The notes beneath the pieces were generated by a model. That model was not told the origin of the DNA. It ran no database searches and saw only the letters and a list, made by a program, of their open reading frames with translations. Positions 1 to 7,185 of a DNA stretch of 64,000 nucleotides are shown here, piece by piece (position 1 is the first letter of the stretch; each line of letters begins with the position of its first letter). Location: the NCBI RefSeq assembly GCF_030324495.1, contig NZ_JACAGN010000002.1:176633-240632 (forward strand), given 5' to 3'. This stretch comes from Myroides sp. 1354 (GTDB taxonomy: Bacteria; Bacteroidota; Bacteroidia; Flavobacteriales; Flavobacteriaceae). Position numbers and translations under genes: made by a program.

Positions 1-780
1 TCTGTGGGTAGAGGAAAACGCTTGGCCAATGTATTTGCAGAAAATCAAATTTTCTTTGCTACCAATCGCTATTTTCAAATTGAAGGGAACAACGGTAAGA
101 TTTACGATTTAGATCCTGAAATTGCTTGGAACTACGGATTGAGCTTTACGCAAAACTTCCATCTTATTGGTCGAAAAGGGGATGTAACGCTTGATTTCTA
201 TCGCACAGACTTCGAAAATCAAATTGTCGTAGATGCCGATTATAATGCACATCAATTGTTATTCTACAACTTAGAGGGCAAATCGTATGCGAATAGTTTT
301 CAACTCGAGGTAAACTATAACTTAGCTCGCAATTTAAATTTGCGTTCGGCTTATAAGTACTATGACATTGCCACGGATCAAAAAACAGGTAAATTTGAAA
401 AGGCCTACCAACCGAAACACCGCTTTTTTGCCAATTTAGAATATACAACCAATGAAAAAGACAATGGAGCGCATTGGAAATTTGATTTCACTTACAATTG
501 GTTAGGCAAACAACGCATGACCTCCACCGCACAATATGCAGAAGTGAATCAACTAAAATCGTCTTCGAATCCTTATTCATTAATGAATTTTCAGATCACC
601 AAAGTATTTTCTCCTCGATTTGAATTTTACGTAGGAGGTGAAAACATTGGTAACTACAAACAACGCAATCCAATTGTAAGTGCACAAAATCCTTTTGATG
701 CTGATTTTGATACTTCTATGGTTTATGCGCCAATTGCTGGTTCTATGTACTATGCGGGATTGCGATTCAAACTTGATTAA
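1..780 (+). CDS. TonB-dependent outer membrane receptor, C-terminal part
   Basis: The frame is open from the first base, so this is the last 259 residues of a longer gene cut by the window edge. The sequence alternates polar and hydrophobic residues in strands rich in Tyr, Phe and Asn, as in the 22-strand barrel of TonB-dependent receptors, and ends in a final strand (YYAGLRFKLD). Such receptors import metal chelates or other ligands across the outer membrane using TonB energy. The next gene starts 20 bases downstream and encodes a periplasmic heavy-metal-binding protein, so a metal-related ligand is an inference. Plug and signal peptide lie outside the window. Confidence 0.88.
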   Translation, partial: SVGRGKRLANVFAENQIFFATNRYFQIEGNNGKIYDLDPEIAWNYGLSFTQNFHLIGRKGDVTLDFYRTDFENQIVVDADYNAHQLLFYNLEGKSYANSFQLEVNYNLARNLNLRSAYKYYDIATDQKTGKFEKAYQPKHRFFANLEYTTNEKDNGAHWKFDFTYNWLGKQRMTSTAQYAEVNQLKSSSNPYSLMNFQITKVFSPRFEFYVGGENIGNYKQRNPIVSAQNPFDADFDTSMVYAPIAGSMYYAGLRFKLD

Positions 781-800
781 TTAACTCAAACGCTTACAAT

Positions 801-1136
801 ATGAAAAAAGTAATTTTAACCTTAGGACTTACCCTATTGACAACTGCAGCACTATTTGCACAAGAAAAAGAACAACCCAAACAAGTAATTGCAGTTAAAG
901 GACAATGTGATATGTGTAAAAAACGCATCGAAAAGGCAGCTTTAGATGTTAAAGGAGTACGCTCTGTTGATTGGTCTGTAGCGGATCAACAATTGACAGT
1001 ATATCTAAATCCAAAGAAAACAACAGGAAAAGAAGTACAAGAAGCCATCGCTAAAGTTGGTCATGATACAGCTTTAATTAAAGCAACAGATGAGGCTTAT
1101 AACAACTTACACAGCTGTTGTAAGTACGAAAGATAG
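801..1136 (+). CDS. Secreted heavy-metal-associated (HMA) domain protein
   Basis: 111 residues. A signal peptide covers about residues 1-20 (ending LFAQ). An HMA fold follows with the metal motif GQCDMC (Cys36, Cys39), the pattern GxCxxC used by copper chaperones and metal ATPase domains. The end carries a second Cys pair (HSCCKYER, Cys106-Cys107) after the segment GHDT, a combination typical of small periplasmic HMA proteins of Bacteroidota. It probably binds copper or another soft metal in the periplasm. It is almost certainly co-transcribed with the receptor gene upstream and is followed by a strong terminator. Confidence 0.88.
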   Translation: MKKVILTLGLTLLTTAALFAQEKEQPKQVIAVKGQCDMCKKRIEKAALDVKGVRSVDWSVADQQLTVYLNPKKTTGKEVQEAIAKVGHDTALIKATDEAYNNLHSCCKYER

Positions 1137-1149
1137 CAAAAACAAAAAA

Positions 1150-1179
1150 AGCACTAACTAGCGATTAGTGCTTTTTTTT
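1150..1179 (+). terminator. Intrinsic terminator of receptor/HMA operon
   Basis: Perfect 8-bp stem AGCACTAA / TTAGTGCT with a 7-base loop, followed by eight T. It ends the receptor-HMA unit. Confidence 0.85.
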
Positions 1180-1434
1180 CAAACAACAATATGCTATTCT
1201 GTAGCCAAACTCACAAACTACAAAATATCTTTTTCTTTTTCATAGCATTTCTCCCTATCTTCAGTAAACCATCTTGAACAAGACACTAAAACATTATTTA
1301 CTTGAAGGATAAAAAGAAACGTAATTCTCTTTATAGCTGTATTTTATTACATGACAAATGTAAGATGCTATGCATGCATAAAACATGATTTTTATCACTT
1401 TTTGAAAAATTTACGCAAAAAAGTAAAATTTAAT
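1180..1434. other. Intergenic stretch, no gene seen
   Basis: AT-rich sequence between the terminator of the HMA gene and a minus-strand terminator. No open frame with coding character, tRNA or repeat is seen. The left end of the accessory region probably lies here. Confidence 0.4.
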
Positions 1435-1465
1435 AAAAAAGAGGGGACCTCAAAAGGTCACCCTC
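1435..1465 (-). terminator. Intrinsic terminator, minus strand
   Basis: Read on the minus strand: a hairpin of GAGGG and GACCT pairing with AGGTC and CCCTC (one bulged base, 4-base loop), then TCTTTTTT. It lies directly downstream of the tiny minus-strand ORF at 1473-1573, suggesting a short independent transcript. Confidence 0.7.
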
Positions 1466-1472
1466 TAATAAT

Positions 1473-1573
1473 TTAATTCTTATGATTATACAACTTGTAC
1501 AATACATTACCATTCTTTTTTAAAAAAAGAATAATACAAAAATTCCTAGAAAAATGTACTTATACGTTTTCAT
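1473..1573 (-). CDS. Candidate short membrane peptide, possible -1 frameshift
   Basis: From the ATG at 1573 the zero frame reads MKTYKYIFLGIFVLFFF and stops at 1520 (17 residues), inside a T7A6 run. A -1 slip in the T run continues into LKKNGNVLYKLYNHKN, giving 33 residues: a basic N-terminus, a hydrophobic helix and a charged tail. A minus-strand terminator follows. It could be a real short membrane peptide read by slippage, a gene broken by an indel, or chance. I do not recognise the family, and no clear -7 box is seen upstream. Confidence 0.3.
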
Positions 1574-1697
1574 CTTTGAGGTTGATTAATATTTTACTTC
1601 ATTCTAGTATTTATAACTAGAGTTTAAAATTCCTGTATATACAAAAATTCTATCAAGTAACATTAGATTTTAAACCCGCGTCGCGTATTTACAAAAG

Positions 1698-1725
1698 AAG
1701 CATTCTTAAAGAATTAAGAATGCTT
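1698..1725 (-). terminator. Hairpin terminator of the 1744-2061 gene
   Basis: Perfect 12-bp stem (AAGCATTCTTAA / TTAAGAATGCTT) with a 4-base loop, 18 bases past the stop of the minus-strand gene, followed on that strand by CTTTTG. The T tract is modest but the stem is strong. Confidence 0.65.
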
Positions 1726-1743
1726 AGATACAATAATATAAGA

Positions 1744-2061
1744 TTAATCAATATCAAACGGAGGTAGATACCTTTTTACTTCAACTTTAACATTAGAAGG
1801 AAACTCCCCATAAGTACATATGTAATTTTGAATATCTTGTAACACTTGTGGAATAGGATCTTTTAAAACCGTACCACATATTTCAATAACATAACTTATA
1901 TATTGATGAGGAGGATCATCAGTAGAATAAAGATTGAGAGGACATTCGGTTACAAATCCTGGAACATACATACATTTTGCTTGAGGAGATGGGTCAAAAG
2001 GTTTTTGAGCAAACGCTCCCATTGACAGCATAAATATTAATAATAAAAATAATTTTTTCAT
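1744..2061 (-). CDS. Small secreted protein with four cysteines, unknown function
   Basis: 105 residues. A clear signal peptide (residues 1-18, ending GAFAQ) leads to a mature part of about 87 residues with four Cys (in AKCMY, TECPL, EICGT and YICTY), which could form two disulfides. I do not recognise the family. It lies alone on the minus strand between hairpins, at the start of a stretch of accessory genes. The ATG at 2061 gives a standard signal peptide, so the start is sound. Expected location is the periplasm or cell surface. Confidence 0.6.
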   Translation of the reverse strand: MKKLFLLLIFMLSMGAFAQKPFDPSPQAKCMYVPGFVTECPLNLYSTDDPPHQYISYVIEICGTVLKDPIPQVLQDIQNYICTYGEFPSNVKVEVKRYLPPFDID

Positions 2062-2411
2062 AATACATATTTAAAATTGATTAATCTAAAAATAAAGGAT
2101 ATTAACATCTATTAAAAGTAAATATTAACAATTAACAAAGTATACATTTTTACTATACCAAAATAAATCTTCCCACTAGCAGTAAGTAGTTTAATGAAAT
2201 GAAAACAATACCCGAAGAATAATCACTCAGCATAAGAACATATCTTCTTGGGCTGAAGAAATTAATCCCAAGAAGTAATTTATTCCCGTAGAGTTGTAAA
2301 ATCCCAGCAGATGTTTGCAGGGATATTTTATTACTATCAATTACAAAGTTGCTTTTATTTAACTTTTCAACTACTTTCGATTACTAGAACCTACCTAACC
2401 AGAAGAAAACT
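2062..2411. other. Divergent intergenic region with hairpins
   Basis: 350 bases without a gene. A 9-bp inverted repeat (CTTCTTGGG 2244-2252 / CCCAAGAAG 2267-2275) and a weaker hairpin (ATCCC 2301-2305 / GGGAT 2320-2324, followed by ATTTTATTA) lie upstream of the 2412 gene. They may be regulatory or the ends of a lost gene. Confidence 0.4.
2349..2379 (+). promoter_or_regulatory. Candidate promoter of the TIR-like gene
   Basis: TTG at 2349-2351 (-33 element), a 20-base spacer, then TACTTTCG at 2372-2379, 7 of 8 matches to the Bacteroidota -7 box TAnnTTTG. The gene starts 32 bases further. Confidence 0.45.
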
Positions 2412-3293
2412 ATGAGTGCAAAAAACACAACAAAAGAAAAAGCTACGGAACAAGAGACCGCAGGAGATAAAGAAAGGATTTGCTTTGTGGTCATGCCTAT
2501 TTCAGACCAAGAGGGATACGAAAAAAGTCATTTTAAAAGAGTCTATGAACATTTGATTAAACCTGCAGTAATTAAAGCGGGATTAACTCCTGTCAGAGCT
2601 GATGACGAATATAAAACCAACAATATCGTTTTAGATATCATTCGAAAAATCATTGAATCTGATCATGTTATTTGTGATCTAAGTGCAAAAAACGCCAACG
2701 TTTTTTATGAACTAGGTATGAGACAAGCTTTTGACAAGAGTATCACCTTGATCAAAGACAATAAAACACCAAGAGTATTTGATGTATCTGGTATCAGAAC
2801 CATCGATTATGATGAAAACTTGAGAATAGATAATGTACAAATCAAAATTGATGAAATAGCTAACTCTATAATACAAACCTTAATACATCATAATAGTGAT
2901 TCAATTGAAAATTCAATTATTAAACAATTAGGTATTAAAGCTGCTAAACCTGCTGAAATTACTGAAATTTCTCCTGATACACAGCTAATTTTAGATTCTT
3001 TATCTAACTTGAACAAACAAATACAGATCCAAGAGTCCATAAGGGAAAATACCTCAAGTAAAATTATTTTTAAGATATTAAGTGATAAAGCGGTTATAAT
3101 AAACGGTACGCGAATTGATGTAGGAGGTTATGTAATGAGGAATACAGAGCGAGTAGGCGAAATACTTAGGCTCGATCCTAAGAATCAAGTGATTTATATT
3201 AAAGCAACTGATAAACGAATGCCAACCCAATTACCTTTTCATATATTTCTAGATCCAACAGATTATTACTATGATGATGGTCTTCCATTTTAA
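2412..3293 (+). CDS. TIR / deoxyribosyltransferase-like domain protein
   Basis: 293 residues. After a charged 20-residue leader, residues 22-115 form a Rossmann-like domain with CFVVMPIS (24-31), then CDLSAKNANVFYELG (88-102) containing Asp89, Asn95, Tyr99 and Glu100, then ITLIKD. This is the pattern of the TIR-like and nucleoside 2-deoxyribosyltransferase-like superfamily, where the conserved Glu cleaves N-glycosidic bonds of nucleotides or NAD. Residues about 190-215 look helical and 216-293 form a beta-rich domain I do not recognise. Proteins of this type often act as effectors in anti-phage defence, but no sensor or cyclase gene is adjacent, so that role is inference. A promoter precedes it and a 24-bp palindromic terminator follows. 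Confidence 0.65.
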   Translation: MSAKNTTKEKATEQETAGDKERICFVVMPISDQEGYEKSHFKRVYEHLIKPAVIKAGLTPVRADDEYKTNNIVLDIIRKIIESDHVICDLSAKNANVFYELGMRQAFDKSITLIKDNKTPRVFDVSGIRTIDYDENLRIDNVQIKIDEIANSIIQTLIHHNSDSIENSIIKQLGIKAAKPAEITEISPDTQLILDSLSNLNKQIQIQESIRENTSSKIIFKILSDKAVIINGTRIDVGGYVMRNTERVGEILRLDPKNQVIYIKATDKRMPTQLPFHIFLDPTDYYYDDGLPF

Positions 3294-3316
3294 AAACAGA
3301 GTTTAAACTCTGTTTT
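3293..3316. terminator. Palindromic terminator after TIR-like gene
   Basis: A perfect 24-base palindrome, AAAACAGAGTTT followed by its complement, starting at the stop codon and ending in TTTTATTA. It separates the TIR-like gene from the ORF downstream. Confidence 0.75.
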
Positions 3317-3373
3317 ATTATACCCGTTACTTTCCCAATCTACGATTCTATAGTTATAAATAACCTCACTCCT

Positions 3374-3712
3374 TTGGTTTTCTTTGATTCCATCCCCCCA
3401 AAAAAAATAAATTTTGAAAAGATTCTCAATCACATAGAAGAAGGGAGAAAAATTCAGACAGTCCCACATAAAAAGGCAGTCTTTTTTTACGAAGAAATTG
3501 AAATAACGTATAAAGAACTCAAAACTAATTGCTATTTCAATTGGAATGAAACTGAAGGGCAATCCGAATCATGTACGTATGGGTTATATGATATATCCGA
3601 CATGAGCATTGAAAAGATAGCCCTTATATTCAATACTATGTTTGGATGGAATGTACTTTATACGCTGAAAAATAAAGAATCCATGGTGGTAGATCCTGAT
3701 AAATGGGAGTAA
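3374..3712 (+). CDS. Unrecognised small protein, start uncertain
   Basis: The frame has normal protein composition (about 112 residues, acidic, ending VVDPDKWE) but no ATG near its beginning; 3374 is a TTG. The same frame stays open upstream through the palindrome into the end of the TIR-like gene, with residues that also look coding. It may start at TTG or another rare codon, or be the 3' part of a gene whose beginning was lost when the TIR-like gene arrived. A hairpin terminator follows. No domain recognised. Confidence 0.4.
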   Translation: MVFFDSIPPKKINFEKILNHIEEGRKIQTVPHKKAVFFYEEIEITYKELKTNCYFNWNETEGQSESCTYGLYDISDMSIEKIALIFNTMFGWNVLYTLKNKESMVVDPDKWE

Positions 3713-3732
3713 TTTTATTGTGTTAATTTTTT

Positions 3733-3760
3733 AGAGAGGGACATGGATGCCTCTCTCTTG
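3733..3760 (+). terminator. Weak hairpin terminator
   Basis: 7-bp stem AGAGAGG / CCTCTCT with a 10-base loop followed by CTTGTTATTT, 20 bases past the stop of the 3374-3712 ORF. Confidence 0.45.
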
Positions 3761-3830
3761 TTATTTAATCGATATTCGCTTAAATAAAAAAACATAACAG
3801 AATTCTTATTTATTTATCATAATTGTTTGA

Positions 3831-3838
3831 TATATTTG
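3831..3838 (+). promoter_or_regulatory. -7 box TATATTTG of the GNAT operon
   Basis: Perfect TAnnTTTG, 24 bases before the ATG at 3863. It overlaps the upstream TTG (3827) that would give a longer frame, so the ATG at 3863 is the start. Confidence 0.6.
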
Positions 3839-3862
3839 ATATTCACACTTTACAACATAATT

Positions 3863-4912
3863 ATGGAAATACGTTTTTTTAGAGATATTAATTTACAAGA
3901 TCCTTTCTTTGATTCATTAAAAGCAGCTTATGCTGAGTTTGAAGATTGGTATAACAGAAAAGCAGGGGAAAATAAAAATGCAATAGTCCATTTTGCAGAT
4001 AATGGTGAGGTTGATGGATTTTTATTTTTAAAAATAGAGGATAATGAATTAACAGATGTCGTTCCTAATAGAGCTGCCGCAACAAGATTAAAAGTTGGTA
4101 CGTTTAAAATTAACCCACATGGGACTAGATTAGGAGAGCGATTTATAAAAAAGATAATGGATGTTGCTATTCATTGTGAAGTAGAGGAAATATATGTGAC
4201 TATTTTTGAAGAGCATATTGGGCTGATTCAACTATTAGAAAAATATGGTTTTGAGAGGGGAGGAACAAAAACTACAGCCAATGGAGTTGAACAAGTATTA
4301 TTCAAGAATATGAGAAGGCTAACAGGTAATGTTGTTTTTGATTATCCACTAATGCAAGTCAATGGGAAAAGAAAAGTAGCACTCTCTATATATCCAATTT
4401 ATCATAGCGAAATGTTTCCTGATTCAATCCTTGTTAATGAAAATTATGACTTAATTAGAGACATTTCTCACACTAATAGTATTCACAAAATTTATGTTTG
4501 CTATATGTTTAACGTTAATGCTTTACGACCAGGGGATATTGTCTGTATTTACAGGACAAGTGATGGATTAGGACCTGCTCACTATAGAAGTGTAATTACC
4601 TCTGTTTGTATAGTTGAAGAAGTTAAAACAAGAGCTGACTTTAATAATTTAGATGATTTTCTTCGATATACAAATTCTTACAGTATCTTTGATGAGGAAG
4701 AATTACGAAATGACTGGGTTAACGATAGACCTAATCTTACAGTTGTGAAAATGACTTATAATATAGCGTTAAAACGACGTATTACAAAGCAAATACTCAC
4801 TGAAGACCTAAATATCAACCCTAGATATTGGGGGTTTTATGATTTAACAGATGAGCAATTCAATCAAATTTTAGAAAGAGGAGAAGTATATGAAAATATT
4901 ATTGTCAATTAA
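3863..4912 (+). CDS. GNAT acetyltransferase fused to a PUA/EVE-like domain
   Basis: 349 residues. Residues 1-140 match the GNAT fold: the acetyl-CoA segment includes HGTRLGERFIKK, and LLEKYGFERGG is the usual final GNAT strand. Residues about 185-349 form a second beta-rich domain with ALRPGDIVCIYRTSDG, characteristic of PUA-like (EVE/ASCH) folds that bind modified bases or RNA. The next gene encodes a stand-alone ASCH domain and overlaps this one by 23 bases, and a P-loop kinase follows; the three form one operon. The shared fold theme suggests action on a nucleic acid or nucleotide, but the substrate is unknown. The start is set by the -7 box upstream. Confidence 0.72.
   Translation: MEIRFFRDINLQDPFFDSLKAAYAEFEDWYNRKAGENKNAIVHFADNGEVDGFLFLKIEDNELTDVVPNRAAATRLKVGTFKINPHGTRLGERFIKKIMDVAIHCEVEEIYVTIFEEHIGLIQLLEKYGFERGGTKTTANGVEQVLFKNMRRLTGNVVFDYPLMQVNGKRKVALSIYPIYHSEMFPDSILVNENYDLIRDISHTNSIHKIYVCYMFNVNALRPGDIVCIYRTSDGLGPAHYRSVITSVCIVEEVKTRADFNNLDDFLRYTNSYSIFDEEELRNDWVNDRPNLTVVKMTYNIALKRRITKQILTEDLNINPRYWGFYDLTDEQFNQILERGEVYENIIVN
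4877..4884 (+). promoter_or_regulatory. Strong Shine-Dalgarno AGAGGAGA
   Basis: AGAGGAGA ends 5 bases before the ATG at 4890, inside the end of the upstream gene. Bacteroidota genes rarely use a strong Shine-Dalgarno; this one looks like those of Firmicutes and hints that the operon came from outside. Confidence 0.55.
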
Positions 4913-5288
4913 ACCGGAATTTGTAGAACAGATTTTTAAGGGTAAAAAGAAATTTGAATATAGAAAAAGTATTTTTGCCAACCATGAAGTTAGTTCTGTA
5001 GTGATTTATTCGACGATGCCAGTAGGCAGAATTGTCGGAGAATTTAGTATTTCACAAGTATTAATGGACACACCTGAACAAATATGGAGAGATACTAAAC
5101 AGAAATCAGGGATAACTAAAACTTTCTATGATCTCTACTTTGAAAATAGGAATAAAGCCTACGCTCTAGAAATAGGAGAATTAACAGAATACAAAACTCC
5201 AATTAATCCATATGAACTAATTGATGGATTTGTTCCACCTCAATCTTTTAGATACCTTAATGAAAACTCTATCTTGATTAATAATTAA
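4890..5288 (+). CDS. ASCH domain protein
   Basis: 132 residues, a single ASCH (PUA-like) domain. It opens with KILLSIKPEFVEQIFKGKKK then FEYRKS, the conserved N-terminal signature in which Lys/Glu and Arg line the pocket, and continues with VVIYSTMPVGRIVGEF. ASCH domains bind RNA or nucleosides, and some hydrolyse modified cytidines. It overlaps the GNAT-PUA gene by 23 bases and lies 11 bases before the kinase gene, so translation is probably coupled. The ATG at 4890 is supported by a strong Shine-Dalgarno. Confidence 0.78.
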   Translation: MKILLSIKPEFVEQIFKGKKKFEYRKSIFANHEVSSVVIYSTMPVGRIVGEFSISQVLMDTPEQIWRDTKQKSGITKTFYDLYFENRNKAYALEIGELTEYKTPINPYELIDGFVPPQSFRYLNENSILINN

Positions 5289-5299
5289 GCTTTTACTTT

Positions 5300-5818
5300 A
5301 TGAAAAATATCATTTTTATTGGAGGTATTCATGGTAGTGGAAAAGGTCATATCTGTAATTTAATAGTACAAGAAAAAGAGATACAACATTTAACAGCCAG
5401 TGAAGTACTCAAGTGGGAAGATTTTAGTACTCAGGAAGAAAAAAAGGTTGATGATATTAGCAAGACTCAAGATAGGTTAATCACAAATTTAAGAGCTATT
5501 GTTAAAGAGAACCAGGAGTATTTATTAGATGGGCATTATTGTTTATTAAACAAAGACAAAGTTCCTGAAAAAGTTCCTGTACAAACCTTTATGGATATTA
5601 ATCCGAGTAAACTAATATTAGTTATTGCAGATCCACAAATTATCAAGGAAAGGCTTGAACAACGAGATTCAAAAAAATATGAACTCAATTTGATTGAAGA
5701 ATTTCAAGATTTAGAATTAGATTTTGCTAAAGAACTAAGTTCTATACTCAATGTTGAATTATTAATTCTTGACAGCCAAGAATTTGATAAAGAAAACCTA
5801 TTAAAATATCTGGATTAA
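5300..5818 (+). CDS. Small P-loop nucleotide kinase-like protein
   Basis: 172 residues. The Walker A loop is near the N-terminus (GGIHGSGKGH, Lys15). Later DGHYCLL and a basic lid-like segment (ERLEQRDSKKYE) match adenylate-kinase-like small kinases (AAA_33 type). Third gene of the GNAT-PUA / ASCH / kinase operon, ended by a terminator hairpin at 5841. Likely a soluble kinase acting on a nucleotide, nucleoside or RNA end; the substrate cannot be told from the sequence. Confidence 0.7.
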   Translation: MKNIIFIGGIHGSGKGHICNLIVQEKEIQHLTASEVLKWEDFSTQEEKKVDDISKTQDRLITNLRAIVKENQEYLLDGHYCLLNKDKVPEKVPVQTFMDINPSKLILVIADPQIIKERLEQRDSKKYELNLIEEFQDLELDFAKELSSILNVELLILDSQEFDKENLLKYLD

Positions 5819-5840
5819 TTCCATGCTAACAAATACAGAC

Positions 5841-5870
5841 AAAGCCGTAAATATTACGGCTTTAATTTTT
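5841..5870 (+). terminator. Terminator of GNAT-ASCH-kinase operon
   Basis: Perfect 10-bp stem AAAGCCGTAA / TTACGGCTTT with a 3-base loop, then AATTTTT. It lies inside the longest possible version of the next frame and rules out its 5823 start. Confidence 0.8.
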
Positions 5871-5897
5871 ATAACATTTTTAATTGGATATAAACCT

Positions 5898-6557
5898 ATG
5901 TTTAAAGAGATTTTAGGAGATATCATTGGAGGAGCTTTGGCAGTTGTGGGAGGAATAATTGCTGCACGGTATGCTTTAATTATAACTAAGAAAAAAGAAA
6001 AAGAAGAAGAAAAACAAATTCTAACTGATATTCAAATTAGTTTTACCAATATATTAGAGAAGCTAATAATACCAGAATTAAATCTAATTCAAAATCTAAA
6101 GACAGAAAGTCTAGAACAGTTTGAAAAAAATATTTATTTCATACCTTCTAAAGATTTTTTCTTAGTTCTAAATCGAGATTTTATGTCTTTTTTCGATCTT
6201 AATTTAGTTCAAAAACTTTTTATTCAAAAGAAAACAGACATCTATAAGTTATATGATATAATAACTAGATTAGATTATTTAAAAGATAATACTCCCACTC
6301 ATATAGTAAGTCTCTGTAAAGATGACGTAGAAACATTAACAATATATAGTAATAATGCTTTTTCTAAACTTAAAGAGTCAAAAAAAGAAAATGACTTAAT
6401 TAATATAGAAAAATTCACGCATGATAGAGAGTATATTGATAACCAAATAGAAAGCAAAAATAATAAATGTCTTAATGACTTAACCAGTTTCTTTGATACA
6501 ATTGAAGATACTAAAAGCTTAATTGAAGAGTTATTAGTTGATTTAAATAAACAATAA
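5898..6557 (+). CDS. N-terminally membrane-anchored protein, unknown function
   Basis: 219 residues from the ATG at 5898. The longer frame from 5823 would translate through a terminator and is rejected. One transmembrane helix lies at about residues 7-27 (GGALAVVGGIIAARYALIIT), followed by a very basic/acidic stretch (KKKEKEEEK) and a long, mostly helical, Lys/Asp/Asn-rich cytoplasmic part. I recognise no family. Its AT content resembles the rest of the accessory region. It could be a single-gene or defence-associated cargo gene, but nothing shows this directly. Confidence 0.55.
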   Translation: MFKEILGDIIGGALAVVGGIIAARYALIITKKKEKEEEKQILTDIQISFTNILEKLIIPELNLIQNLKTESLEQFEKNIYFIPSKDFFLVLNRDFMSFFDLNLVQKLFIQKKTDIYKLYDIITRLDYLKDNTPTHIVSLCKDDVETLTIYSNNAFSKLKESKKENDLINIEKFTHDREYIDNQIESKNNKCLNDLTSFFDTIEDTKSLIEELLVDLNKQ

Positions 6558-6578
6558 CCTGTCCTTTTTTACCCTATC

Positions 6579-6612
6579 AATCCTTTCCATTTTTGCATTA
6601 TGGAAAGGATTA
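6579..6612. repeat. 12-bp inverted repeat around a start codon
   Basis: AATCCTTTCCAT pairs with ATGGAAAGGATT across about 10 bases. The second arm contains the first four codons of the gene at 6600, so the hairpin would hide its start codon in mRNA. Confidence 0.5.
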
Positions 6613-6833
6613 TTTTTTGGTTGGAATCCAAGGATTCACCCTATATGGAAGGTTTAGATTTATACGAATCTTTACCCAATCACAACAAGAACTTAACGCG
6701 TAACCTTAGACGCAATGAAACCGCTTTGAATCGACAGAAGCTTCGATATGAATTGAAGAAATATATCGATGTACAACCCAAACAAAGTACAGCTGTATCC
6801 AAGTCAACTCTGATACCAACTACACCAATGTAA
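6600..6833 (+). CDS. Small conserved protein, unknown function
   Basis: 77 residues. The segment FWLESKDSPYMEGLDLYESL and then NLTRNLRRNET followed by NRQKLRYELKKYID resembles short basic proteins found across Bacteroidota chromosomes and mobile elements; the function is unknown to me. Its tail (VSKSTLIPTTPM) runs into the integrase remnant on the other strand at 6804-6833, and the join may be a deletion scar. The start codon sits in an inverted repeat. Confidence 0.5.
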   Translation: MERIIFWLESKDSPYMEGLDLYESLPNHNKNLTRNLRRNETALNRQKLRYELKKYIDVQPKQSTAVSKSTLIPTTPM

Positions 6834-7091
6834 CCAAATTCCCTTGTTGTGTTTCCTTACGCGTTGCTTCTTTTCATCGAAGTCATTCATCGGTACAAAA
6901 ATTTGCAGGGGGATTCGCTTCATTTCCTTGTTCAAAAAGAGTTGAACATATAAAGCATTGGTTCCATCAACCCTTGTATAGTCTTTCTTTACAATGACTT
7001 TGAAGGTTATTTTGTTCGTAAACTTACCAATCGAATTTTGTGGGAAGTTATTTGGGAAACAATATGGGTTTTTTGAGATTTTGTCTGTCAT
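6804..7091 (-). pseudogene. Truncated tyrosine recombinase (integrase), N-terminal arm only
   Basis: The first 80 or so residues match the N-terminal arm DNA-binding domain of Bacteroidota phage/CTn-type integrases: ITFKVIVKKDYTRVDGTNAL, then LFLNKEMKRIPLQIFVP, then FDEKKQRVRK. The frame then runs out into unrelated sequence (GIWLHWCSWYQS). The core-binding and catalytic domains (with the R-H-R-Y residues) are missing, so it cannot recombine. It lies 95 bases from the 3' end of tRNA-Arg, where such integrases insert, and is likely the relic of the element that brought in the 1.2-6.8 kb genes. Confidence 0.7.
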
Positions 7092-7136
7092 GATTTTTTT
7101 TTAAAAGGGAATCATAAATCCCTTACCAATAGCGAC

Positions 7137-7173
7137 TTACAGTGTTTTGAAAAGACAACATAAAACACTGTAA
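7137..7173. repeat. 12-bp inverted repeat downstream of tRNA-Arg
   Basis: TTACAGTGTTTT pairs with AAAACACTGTAA across 13 bases, just past the tRNA 3' end. There is no strong T run, so it may be a tRNA 3' processing or termination hairpin, or part of an old attachment site. Confidence 0.45.
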
Positions 7174-7185
7174 ATCACCTGTTTG

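Noticed and set aside
3827..3862. TTG start giving a longer GNAT protein
   Set aside because: The codon overlaps the region of a perfect -7 box and the GNAT fold begins at the ATG at 3863.
5823..5897. Longer N-terminus for the membrane protein at 5898
   Set aside because: A perfect terminator hairpin (5841-5870) of the preceding operon lies inside it; translation from 5823 would need the terminator to be read through.
6804..7091. Functional integrase
   Set aside because: Only the N-terminal arm domain is present; the catalytic domain is gone.
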